From NCBI RefSeq assembly GCF_024139115.2, contig NC_085140.1, positions 155,770,452-155,834,451 of the forward strand: 64,000 bases of DNA, in the 5' to 3' direction. The translations under genes and the position numbers were made by a program. Within the stretch, counting starts at the first letter, position 1. The number at the start of each line of letters is the position of its first letter. Below the pieces are notes generated by a model. The model ran no database searches. It saw only the letters and a list, made by a program, of their open reading frames with translations, and was not told the DNA's origin. Below are positions 22,994 through 31,312 of the stretch, piece by piece. The stretch is from Armigeres subalbatus (lineage: Eukaryota > Arthropoda > Insecta > Diptera > Culicidae).

Positions 22994-23215
22994 CATATTG
23001 TGTATCCGGAATAAATTTATACCGATTTTAATACCGAAGTTGGATTTTTCTCCAGATACAGGCAACTTTCCCAACTTCGGAAGTAGTGCGCTGGATTCGC
23101 CTAAAGATGCGCTAAACAACGCATCAACTAGTTTGACAAATAAAACTTCGGAAGAAAGTTCGGTTCGGAAGTCCCGACTTCCGAATTCTAACTTGGTGCT
23201 ACGCCGACAATATCG
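22994..23215 (+). mobile_element. Unclassified 220-bp insertion, copy 1
   Basis: Interrupts the RTE-like LINE between 'LEKEIKSS' and 'RQYRRDKRAS'. A copy with about 90 percent visible match lies in the opposite orientation at 60947-61175, inside a SINE. Ends are near 'attgtgtatccgg' and 'ggtgctacgccgacaat', giving a short ATTGT inverted repeat. The palindrome ggaagtcccgacttcc is inside. No coding capacity. Confidence 0.7.
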
Positions 23216-23476
23216 ACGGGACAAGCGAGCGTCACCAGACTCTCTGGTCGACGAAGGAGAGAGAGCCGCAGCAACCGGGGACATTCGCCTTCTCTACGAT
23301 ATCTCACGAGACTTAAGCGGGGCGAAGATGAATGCATTGATTCCTGTGAAAGACGCGAATGACCGACCGGACCAGCTGAAACGTTGGTTCGAGCACTTCG
23401 AACACCTTTTTCAAGTGCCAGCCAGGCCACTACCACCTCGCATGATCTGCCTACACCGAGAAAATTCTTTATATTG
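23216..23476 (+). pseudogene. Linker of RTE-like LINE
   Basis: The open frame resumes after the insertion with DEGERAAATGDIRLLYDISR, DLSGAKMNALIPVKDAND and LKRWFEHFEHLFQVPARP, which is the segment between endonuclease and RT in this family. It breaks off at 23477 where AT-rich foreign DNA begins. Confidence 0.7.
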
Positions 23477-23708
23477 AATATATTTGTCGCACACATTTAT
23501 TTTTGCAATTTGGCGACCGAAATATATGCAATTTGTACCCACACATAAATTCAATAACTGCATATTAGAGACCACACATACATTTTATTTGATTATAGAT
23601 TATATTTGTACTTCGCGTGGAGAGTGGTTATGTGTGCACTAATTAGAATCATGAATTAAATTAATGGATTTTTGCCAGTAAAAATGTGTGGAATTTTTGC
23701 AGTGTAGG
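23477..23708. mobile_element. AT-rich insertion in RTE-like LINE
   Basis: About 230 bases of AT-rich sequence separate the linker and RT remains. Loose inverted motifs ('cacacatttatttttgcaa' on the left and 'aaaatgtgtggaatttttgc' on the right) suggest a small TIR element, but exact ends and a target duplication were not established. Confidence 0.4.
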
Positions 23709-24480
23709 ATCCGACGTATAACACGCGTCAATACAATTACTGCTAGAGATTCAAACAGCCATCCAAACCATGAAATCGAATAAAGCTCCAGGGGTCGATC
23801 GCATATCAGCCGAAATGCTCAAAGCTGACCCCATGACATCCGCTCAACTAGTGCATCGTTTTTTTAGTAATATCTGGGACACCGCAACTTTCCCGGCCGA
23901 GACGCTCCGTATCATTCTGAAGTAGGTCAACGAATTCCAGGAGACCCTTTACTTGGTGTTCATTGACTACGAAAAAGCTTTCGACCGTCTCAATCACGAG
24001 GCCTCATCGAAGCACAGTACGAGGTGAATGCACCAAAATACGAATTTTTAACTCTAGCGTGAAATCTGTGCTGTTATACGCTAGCGAAACATGGTGTGTA
24101 TCAGTGGAGAAAACTCAACGGCTGCAGGTGTTCATCAACAGATGCATGTGGTATATAATACGGGCCTGGTGGCCTCACAACTGGACCTCAAACAACGAGC
24201 TCCATCGTCGTTGCCATCAGAGGCCGATAGCAACAGAAATTTGGGATCGGAAGTGGGGCTGGGTCGGCCACACTCTACGTAGGAGCGGAAACGAAATCTG
24301 TAAACAAGCATTAGACTGGATCCCAGCGGGACATCGCCAGGTAGAACCAGAGGCTCATGACGGCGAAGCCTCAATAAAGAAATAGAAGAAGTCGACCGAA
24401 ATCTAACCTGGCAACAGGTTAAAGCGATAGCTGGACAACGCTCAGGATGGAGATCTTTCAAGTTGGCCCTTTGCACCACC
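23709..24480 (+). pseudogene. RT and C-terminal part of RTE-like LINE
   Basis: Begins with IQTAIQTMKSNKAPGVDRIS and FFSNIWDTATFPAETLRIIL. The sequence then jumps to FLVFIDYEKAFDRL-like residues near 23955-23990, so much of the palm including the YADD-type motif is gone. It ends with ECTKIRIFNSSVKSVLLYAS, RAWWPHNWTSNNELHRRCHQ, HTLRRSGNEICKQALDWIPA and a final frame with LTWQQVKAIAGQRSGWRSFK up to about 24480. Confidence 0.7.
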
Positions 24481-24541
24481 GGAGGTGTACAGGTTCCATA
24501 AGGAAGTAAAAGTGTTTATACTCATTCGTACACTACAATCC

Positions 24542-24599
24542 CAGACAAATAGGCGTAACAGTAATTTCACTCAGTGTTACGTCTGTTTGTCTGTCTGCT
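24542..24599. mobile_element. Tiny CAGACAAA-type foldback insertion
   Basis: A direct repeat CTACAATCC flanks it (24533-24541 and 24600-24608). Inside, cagacaaataggcgtaaca faces tgttacgtctgtttgtctg. The same inverted motif bounds the element at 40526-40778. Confidence 0.6.
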
Positions 24600-24608
24600 C
24601 TACAATCC

Positions 24609-26405
24609 TTGGCGAAATTGTTCCAGGAATTTCCGCTCGAAATTCTCAAGGATGTTGTCTCTAATGCTCCACGAATTCGTACTGGAATTTCTGCAAAAGA
24701 TCTCTTAAAACTCTCCCTGGAGAGTTCCCATAAGAATTGCTTCAGGGGTTCTTATTGGAGTTGCTTTAGGAGCTCCATTTGGAATAACTCCAAGTGCTCT
24801 TCCCGAAAATCCTCATGTAATTGCTCCAGGGATTCATCCTGTAATTCTTCCAGGAGTTTCTCTTGTAATTATTCCAGCAGATCCTGTGAAATTCATTTTG
24901 GAATTGTTGCAGAAGTCTCTTTGGGAACTCCTTTTGTAATTTCACTAGGCAGGAGTTCCTACTGGAATATCTTCAGGAGCTAATTTTTGAATAATTCCAG
25001 GAACTCCTGCTGTAATTGCTCCAGGGATTCCTCCTGTAACTGTTCCAGCAGTTGGAATTACTACAAGAGTTCTTCTTTGAATAGTTCCTGGAATTTCTCC
25101 AGGAGTTTCTCCTGGAGTTATTCACAGAAGAACTCCTGGAGCAATTGTTCCTACGGAATTGATCCATACTGAAATTGCTTCAGGATTTCCCACTGAATTT
25201 GCTTCAGAAGTTCTTCCTGGAATTCCTCCAGAAGTTCCTATTGGAATTGCTTCAGGAGCTCCTCTTGGAATAACTCCGGAAGCTCCTACCGGAACTCCTG
25301 TAATTACTCCTGCAATTGGTTAAGGAGTTCTTTTGGGATTCTTACAATAGAGTTCCTCTTGGGATTGTTCCAGGAATTCCCGCTGAAATTTCTCCAGAAC
25401 TTCTGTAATTGCTGCATGAATTCATACTGGTATTGCTTTAGCAGTTCTCTTTGAAACTCTAACAGGAGTTTCTTGTGCTCCAGGAGTTCCAACTGGAATT
25501 GCTTCAGGAGCTCCTCTTGGTATATCTCCACTTTCCAGGAGTTTCACCCGGAACTCTTCCTGCGATTGCCCCAGGGATTCCTCCTGTAATTTTTCCAAGA
25601 GTTTCTTCTGTAATTATTCCAATTGCTTCAAGAGTTTCCCGGAACTGTTTCTTTAATTTCCCCATGGATCCTGTAATTGTTCCAGGAGTTCCCATTGAAG
25701 AAGTTTCTCCCGGAACTCTTAGAATTGCTTTAGCAGTTCCTACTGGAATTGCTTCGATTTCCTATTTTACCGGATGGTGGTGGCTTCTCCCTTGCTACCA
25801 CTCTTCAGTGGTTCTCTTGGAATTGCTCCAAAAGTTCTCCGTGGAATTACTCCAGGTATTTATCCCGGAACTCCTCCTGCAGTTGCTTCAAGAGTTCTTA
25901 CTGAAATGGCTTCTGCGGTTCTCTTGGAATTGCAACAGGAGTTATTTCTAGAGTTATGTCAAGAGGAACTCCTGGAGAAATTGATTCTAACGGGAATTGA
26001 TCAAAGAGTTTCTACAGCCAGGATTCCTCACTTGAGTTGCTTCAGGAGTTCGTCCTATAATTGGTCCAGCGGTTCTCTTGGGATTTCCATTAGAATTGGA
26101 CAAAGTTCTTTGTCGGATTACTCCAGTTTTTCATAGAATTGTTCCTGCCAGTGTTCCAAAATTTCCTCCTGTAATTAGTCCTAGCAAACTCCAGGGGTTC
26201 CTCCTGTAATTATTCCAGAAGTTTCTTCTGTAATTGTTCCAACAGTTCTCTTGGGATCACCCTCCTCTTACTGGAATTCTTACTGTGATTGCTTCAGCAG
26301 CTCTCTTGGAATTCCTCCAGGATTTCCTACTGGTATTTCATCATCAGTTCTCTTGGAATTATTCTAGGAGTACCTCCTGGAGTTATTCCAAGAGAAAGTC
26401 TTGAA
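24609..26405 (+). repeat. Satellite block B, forward orientation
   Basis: Imperfect units of about 21-24 bases such as 'ttccaggagttcctcctg' and 'gaattgcttcaggagttc'. They are clearly related to the block A unit (tccagcagttcctctggg). Short inverted patches occur, for example at 26373-26400. The array continues across the BEL insertion at 33742. Confidence 0.85.
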
Positions 26406-26521
26406 GCAATCCCAAGTAACCAAAAGTTCCTTTAAGAGTACGTTTTGTGCTTAATCAGCTTCACTGAGATGCTTAAGCGAAAAACGTACTCTTAAAGGAA
26501 CTTTTGGTTACTTGGGATTGC
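26406..26521. mobile_element. Perfect-arm hairpin element (two 41-bp arms)
   Basis: The left arm starts gcaatcccaagtaaccaaaa. The right arm is its exact complement, ending ttttggttacttgggattgc. No mismatch was seen over 41 bases. The loop also contains the smaller inverted pair gcttaa/ttaagc. Such perfect arms indicate a very recent insertion or gene conversion. A diverged single arm lies at 36783-36832. Confidence 0.8.
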
Positions 26522-26534
26522 TCATCCTGGAATT

Positions 26535-26539
26535 GCTTT
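26535..26539. repeat. Target-site duplication of BEL element (GCTTT), left
   Basis: GCTTT directly precedes the 5' LTR and is repeated at 33742-33746 directly after the 3' LTR. Removing the element would restore a normal satellite unit. Confidence 0.85.
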
Positions 26540-26964
26540 TGTTAACACTGGCAGCACTGCTGGTCACGCTAATGTGACGGCCGATACGGCAGGTTGACCC
26601 GTTGACAGACCTGTCAGGATGACGGAGGATAACATGTAGATGAAGGTAACCTGTCTACTATTGATTCGGCTTCTTGCTGTTTATTGAAACGAAAACGTGC
26701 AGCGAACGGTATCATTTCAGAAAGCTAAATACGAGCTAAATATCCTTAACTAAAATTAGTGGTTTGTTCTCTATAAAATCGTGTGAATTCCATGCAACGA
26801 GACACACAAGGAACACATATAGTACGGTAGAACTGTCCTTAAAGCTATACGTGCAAACAGATTTATCTAAAGCTACGTTACAACCAACTATATCAAGTGT
26901 TGTAATTTGCTGAACGAAAATCTACTTGTGGCGGACGTTCTTAACCCTACAAACATCGAGAACA
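26540..26964 (+). repeat. 5' LTR of BEL/Pao element
   Basis: 425 bp, TG...CA termini. It supplies promoter and transcription start in an active element. Differences from the 3' LTR are scattered base substitutions (for example gataac against gatgac, and gcaacgag against gcaattag). No tRNA-complementary primer site starting TGG is obvious in the 44 bases between the LTR and the first ATG. Confidence 0.92.
26773..26779 (+). promoter_or_regulatory. TATA-like box in the 5' LTR
   Basis: TATAAAA within 'ctctataaaatcg'; the same heptamer is at 33549-33555 in the 3' LTR. Its position about 190 bases before the LTR end is reasonable for an LTR promoter. Confidence 0.45.
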
Positions 26965-27008
26965 AAACTTTAGATAAATCTTCAGCAGTTACGAATAACT
27001 CGTCGGTC

Positions 27009-29735
27009 ATGGAAACAAGTAAATCGGTTCCGGACATGCATGAAGATCTTGCTTTGCAACACGCACACACGCTCGACGAACTACGGTCAGATTGCGTAAA
27101 GTGCGATCGCCTAAACGGCGAGGAAAGCATGGTGCAGTGTGATATTTGCCAAACCTGGTGGCACTTCACGTGTGCTGGGGTTTCTGATTCGATCGACAAC
27201 CGTGCCTGGTCATGTGAAAACTGTCAGGTGGACGAAATAGCTAGCATAGCGTCTAAATCACATGCGTCTCACAACTCCGTAAAATCAGGAAACTCAGCCA
27301 GATTGAATCTACAGCTTGAGAAGCTGGAAGAGCTCCAAGCAATGCAGAAGAAATTCATCGAAGACAAATATAAGCTACTTGAATCTCAGTTGGAGCTGGA
27401 AGAAGAAAACAAAAGTGTTCGTAGTAAAGGCAGCCGATTGAGTAAGCGGTCTAAAATCGATAAGGTTGTTCAATGGGTGAACAGCTGTGCAGAGCAAACA
27501 GGAGCCCCGCACGCTCCAACAATCGCGGATGTACATTCCACCTTCTTGCCACCAGCATCCTCCCATCAGATCGGTCCATCTATCGCTACGCCAACTATCG
27601 TCGGAGTCCAAAATTCAGTCCAGTGTTCAGACGTCAACCTGCATAGTCCTCTGAAACATTCTGCTCTGCCCACCCAAAAATTGACTACAGTCAAAACGAT
27701 GGCAGCAGATTCTAAAACAGGTTCGAAACAAAATGTTGTCGAATCCGTGGTTTTTAATAAGATCACTGGTACGGTGCCATTGGCTCAATCCACTCCAACT
27801 CAAACACAGTCTGCTTCATTGGTAGGCGGTTCTGAAGTAGTACTTCCACCACAATCATCATCATTACCTCAACCACCAGAAGTATGGGCTGCTTCATCGC
27901 AACATCATCCAGCATCAATGACAGCATCCGCGCCGGCAAGGAGAACTTCATCGGTAGCAGCACCGCCGTCGGCACCTGGACCTTCAATGGTGCTACCTCC
28001 ACCTTCCGCACCTGAACACGCATCTGTAGTGCCTCCGCGGTTTGTACGGGTATCGCAATTGCAAGCGCCTACACATACCGCCACAGGACTGTCACGACCA
28101 CACGCAGTGTCGGCTGCGTCGCTACCTGGACGCACATCAACAAATCCTCAGCCACCACCCATACATCAACCGGTGGCGTCAAACTGGTCTGTGCCAGCAT
28201 CGGGGTTTGTACCAACCTCTTACCCCTTCCCTCCCTCCGGACAATCAGGTAGGCCAGATAATAATCCTCTACATGTACCGCAAAATAATAACGATGCCAA
28301 TATCCAACATCTAATGAAGCAATTTGGTAGTATTGCCTTATCGCCCACGCAATCACCATTGCTTAATGCAAACATAGCCACCTTTGCCCCCTCCCCCTCG
28401 CAGTTAGCCGCCAGGCAAGTTATGCCGCGTGATTTACCCCCCTTTTCTGGCAATCCGGCTGATTGGCCAGTATTCATAAGCAGTTTTATGAACACTACAC
28501 TCGCTTGTGGGTACTCTAGCGCCGAAAACCTTTGTCGCCTTCAGCGTAGTTTGAAAGGCGCAGCATACGAAGCTGTTCAAAGCCGTTTGCTTTTGCCTGA
28601 ATCTGTACCACACATCATAGAAACTCTGCATTTGTTGTATGGGAGGCCTGAGTTGCTAATCTCAGCGCTTCTAGAAAAGGTACGATCAGCCCCTTCACCG
28701 AAAGTGGATAGATTCCAAACCATTATTGATTTTGGAATGTCTATACAAAGTCTCTGTGACCATTTGGAAGTTGCTGGTCAATCCGTCCATCTGTCAAACC
28801 CTACCCTCCTCGCGGAACTCGTTGCCAAACTACCACCACATCTACAAATGGAATGGGGCTCATATCTCCAGGGATTTTCGGAAGTGAATCTAAAAACGTT
28901 TGGAAGTTTTATGTCCAGTGTAGTGAAAGCAGTGAGCAAAGTGACCGTTTACGCCAGCAGCAGTGTAAGACCGAGTGCTCCAACGAAGTACAATTCTAGG
29001 GCAAGAGGAAACATCATTGCTCACCACAGTGAACCTAAAATCAAAGCCGAAATCAACGCGGTGGAAGCCAAGGCGTGTCTGGCTTGCAAGAAAATTGGTC
29101 ATCGTATCCAGGAATGCCAAGCGTTCAAATCTCTCTCGGTGGATGGACGTTGGAAGTTTGTACAATCCAGTGCACTTTGCAGAAATTGTTTGAACTCTCA
29201 CGGCAGAAGAAGTTGTAGAAAAACCAGCACCTGCGGTACAAATGGTTGCGATTTTCGCCATCATCCACTGCTACACTCGTCGCGCGGCAGTTCGGTTGTG
29301 AAGACACCATCAGTGATGAACATTGCGGAGAACCAGACTCACCGACAAGTGAAACAGTCCCTGCTCTTTAGGATTGTGCCGGTTACCTTGCATGGACCAA
29401 AAGGGAAAGTGAATACCTTCGCCTTTCTCGACGATGGGTCGTCCTTGACACTTATTGAGGATAGCCTGGCGAAGAAACTTGGTGTTAATGGTGTTAAGGC
29501 GCCACTATGTTTGCTGTGGACGGGGAATATGACTAGAACGGAGAACGATTCGAAGCAGTTGTCGTTAATCGTTTCGTCGACTGATGGGAGAAAGTATTCA
29601 CTGGAAGAAGTTCAAACCGTTAAGGAGCTATCATTACCTACGCAAACACTTTCGTACGATCAGCTGTCGAAGCAGTACGGCCATCTCAAGGATCGCCGGT
29701 GGCGAGCTACACCAAAGCAGCTCCAAAACTGCTGA
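27009..29735 (+). CDS. BEL/Pao Gag plus protease region, with N-terminal PHD finger
   Basis: The frame is open back into the LTR, but the first ATG is at 27009 (METSKSVPDM), taken as the start. Residues about 29-73 form a PHD-type zinc finger (CVKCDRL...CDICQTWWHFTC...SCENCQ). A coiled, charged stretch follows, then a long Pro/Ser-rich linker. From about residue 470 comes the Gag core (LPPFSGNPADWPVFISSFMN; DUF1759). Near 690-755 is a Cys/His cluster (CLACKKIGHRIQEC, CRNCLNSHGRRSC). Near 805 is the aspartic protease motif FLDDGSSLTLI. The frame is lost near 29695, where the pol homology moves to another frame, and it ends at a fortuitous stop at 29735. Confidence 0.88.
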   Translation: METSKSVPDMHEDLALQHAHTLDELRSDCVKCDRLNGEESMVQCDICQTWWHFTCAGVSDSIDNRAWSCENCQVDEIASIASKSHASHNSVKSGNSARLNLQLEKLEELQAMQKKFIEDKYKLLESQLELEEENKSVRSKGSRLSKRSKIDKVVQWVNSCAEQTGAPHAPTIADVHSTFLPPASSHQIGPSIATPTIVGVQNSVQCSDVNLHSPLKHSALPTQKLTTVKTMAADSKTGSKQNVVESVVFNKITGTVPLAQSTPTQTQSASLVGGSEVVLPPQSSSLPQPPEVWAASSQHHPASMTASAPARRTSSVAAPPSAPGPSMVLPPPSAPEHASVVPPRFVRVSQLQAPTHTATGLSRPHAVSAASLPGRTSTNPQPPPIHQPVASNWSVPASGFVPTSYPFPPSGQSGRPDNNPLHVPQNNNDANIQHLMKQFGSIALSPTQSPLLNANIATFAPSPSQLAARQVMPRDLPPFSGNPADWPVFISSFMNTTLACGYSSAENLCRLQRSLKGAAYEAVQSRLLLPESVPHIIETLHLLYGRPELLISALLEKVRSAPSPKVDRFQTIIDFGMSIQSLCDHLEVAGQSVHLSNPTLLAELVAKLPPHLQMEWGSYLQGFSEVNLKTFGSFMSSVVKAVSKVTVYASSSVRPSAPTKYNSRARGNIIAHHSEPKIKAEINAVEAKACLACKKIGHRIQECQAFKSLSVDGRWKFVQSSALCRNCLNSHGRRSCRKTSTCGTNGCDFRHHPLLHSSRGSSVVKTPSVMNIAENQTHRQVKQSLLFRIVPVTLHGPKGKVNTFAFLDDGSSLTLIEDSLAKKLGVNGVKAPLCLLWTGNMTRTENDSKQLSLIVSSTDGRKYSLEEVQTVKELSLPTQTLSYDQLSKQYGHLKDRRWRATPKQLQNC

Positions 29736-31312
29736 TCGGAGTTAACAACCTGGAGTTGATAGTCCCATTGAAGACGCGCGAAGGAATTAGACGCGAACCA
29801 GTGGCTGTGAAAACAAGATTAGGTTGGTGTATATATGGTGGTTCAGCGGACTACAGTCAGATGGCGTCGATCAACTACCATGCCTGTGGGTGTGTCGCCG
29901 ATCAAACGCTGCACGATCTCGTCAAAGATTTCTTCACCACGGACGAAGTTGGAACGAAACCAGTAGCACCACTTGTGTCGGATGAAGAGAAGCGTGCACA
30001 ACGAATACTAGAGGAGTCAACTGTCCGGGTAGGCGACCACTTCGAGACCGGCCTTCTGTGGAAATTCGACCACATAGAGCTCCCTGAAAGCTATAACATG
30101 GCTCTGCGGCGGCTTGAGTGCCTGGAAAGACGTATGAACCGGAATCCAGAACTGAAGCAAGCATTACAACAACAACTGGAAGACTACCAACAGAAAGGAT
30201 ATGCCCATCACGCAACCAAAGAAGAACTAGCTAACGGCGACATGCGCCGTGTGTGGTATCTACCGCTAGGAGCAGTTGTTAACCCTCAAAAACCGGGAAA
30301 AGTTCGCATGATATGGGATGCAAGAGCGGCAGTCAATGGTATCTCACTAAATTCAGTGCTGCTAAAAGGTCCACGTCATCTGACCGCACTTCCTGGTGTT
30401 CTATTGCGCTTCCGTCAGATCAATGTTGGAGTTTCTTCAGATACAAAGGAAATGTTCCATCAAATCTACATACGAAAAGAAGACCGCCACTCTCAACGAT
30501 TCCTTTGGCGCAACGATCCTTCCGACGTACCAGAGGTGTATTTCATGAATGTAGCCACCTTTGGTTCAACTTGCTCCCCAGCGGCAGCTCAATATGTGAA
30601 AAACAAAAACGCCAAAGATTACCAAGAATTGTATCCCCGAGCGGTCGAAGGCATTCTTAACAACCACTACGTGGACGATTCGCTAGAGAGCTATGAATCT
30701 GTTCACGAAGCTATCGAAGTCTCCCAACAAATGCGTTTCGTTCACCAGCAAGCCGGTTTCGAACTGAGGAATTGGCTATCGAACAGCAGTGACCTCTTGA
30801 TTGCTTTGGGAGTATCTATGGATTCATCCAAACAAGATAAGGCTTTTACTACTGACAAACAAACAGACTATGATCGGGTTCTCGGGCTCTTGTGGTTGAC
30901 GCAGGAAGACGCCTTCAGTTTCTCAACTGAAATGAAACCTGAAATCGTTAATTCGTTAAGAGACGATGAACGTCCTACAAAAAGACAGATGTTGAAGTGT
31001 CTGATGTCGCTCTTTGACCCACTCGGCCTACTGAGCCTCTTCGTGGTACATGGCAAAATCTTGCTGCAAGAAGTATGGAGAGAAGGGATACAATGGGACG
31101 AAAAAGTGAATGACGGTCTGCATCAAAGGTGGAAAAATTGGACAAACCTGATCAAGGATGTCGCAAGTCTTAAGATACCTCGCTGCTACTTCCCAGGTGC
31201 TACCAAAGAGCGGTACCGAAATCTCCAACTGCACATATTTGTGGATGCCAGCGAATCTGCGTATTGCGCAGTAGTCTACTTTCGCACTTCGAACTCCGAC
31301 GGTTTCCCCTGA
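29696..31312 (+). CDS. BEL/Pao pol: reverse transcriptase segment
   Basis: The second frame of the polyprotein starts by frame break, not by its own start codon (no ATG at the left end). It carries KTRLGWCIYGG, the RT entry WYLPLGAVVNPQKPGKVRMI, WDARAAVNG, FHQIYIRKEDRHSQRFLWR, FGSTCSPAAAQY and the catalytic YVDD (30668-30679). It continues into the connection and first part of RNase H (LQLHIFVDASESAYCAVVYF). A stop at 31310-31312 follows a one-base frame change in the run 'tttcccct'. RT copies element RNA into cDNA inside the particle. Confidence 0.9.
   Translation, partial: PVASYTKAAPKLLIGVNNLELIVPLKTREGIRREPVAVKTRLGWCIYGGSADYSQMASINYHACGCVADQTLHDLVKDFFTTDEVGTKPVAPLVSDEEKRAQRILEESTVRVGDHFETGLLWKFDHIELPESYNMALRRLECLERRMNRNPELKQALQQQLEDYQQKGYAHHATKEELANGDMRRVWYLPLGAVVNPQKPGKVRMIWDARAAVNGISLNSVLLKGPRHLTALPGVLLRFRQINVGVSSDTKEMFHQIYIRKEDRHSQRFLWRNDPSDVPEVYFMNVATFGSTCSPAAAQYVKNKNAKDYQELYPRAVEGILNNHYVDDSLESYESVHEAIEVSQQMRFVHQQAGFELRNWLSNSSDLLIALGVSMDSSKQDKAFTTDKQTDYDRVLGLLWLTQEDAFSFSTEMKPEIVNSLRDDERPTKRQMLKCLMSLFDPLGLLSLFVVHGKILLQEVWREGIQWDEKVNDGLHQRWKNWTNLIKDVASLKIPRCYFPGATKERYRNLQLHIFVDASESAYCAVVYFRTSNSDGFP

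Larger units (their letters stand above)
21861..24532 (+). mobile_element. Decayed RTE-like non-LTR retrotransposon
   Basis: Remnants of one ORF are spread over several frames in the order endonuclease, linker, RT and C-terminal tail. Landmarks are MKLEILGLSEVRWP, FGDFNA (22400-22420), QRFEH-type linker WFEHFEHLFQVP, NKAPGVDRISAEMLK, VKSVLLYASETWCVSVE and GWVGHTLRRSGNEICKQALD. This is the wording of RTE-clade elements in mosquitoes. A 20-bp direct duplication (gtgaacagggtggttttagc) lies near 21915-21955. Two unrelated insertions split the element, so it is inactive. Confidence 0.75.

Noticed and set aside
26907..27008. Start of the BEL gag inside the 5' LTR
   Set aside because: The open frame reaches into the LTR but has no ATG there; the first ATG is at 27009, after the LTR.
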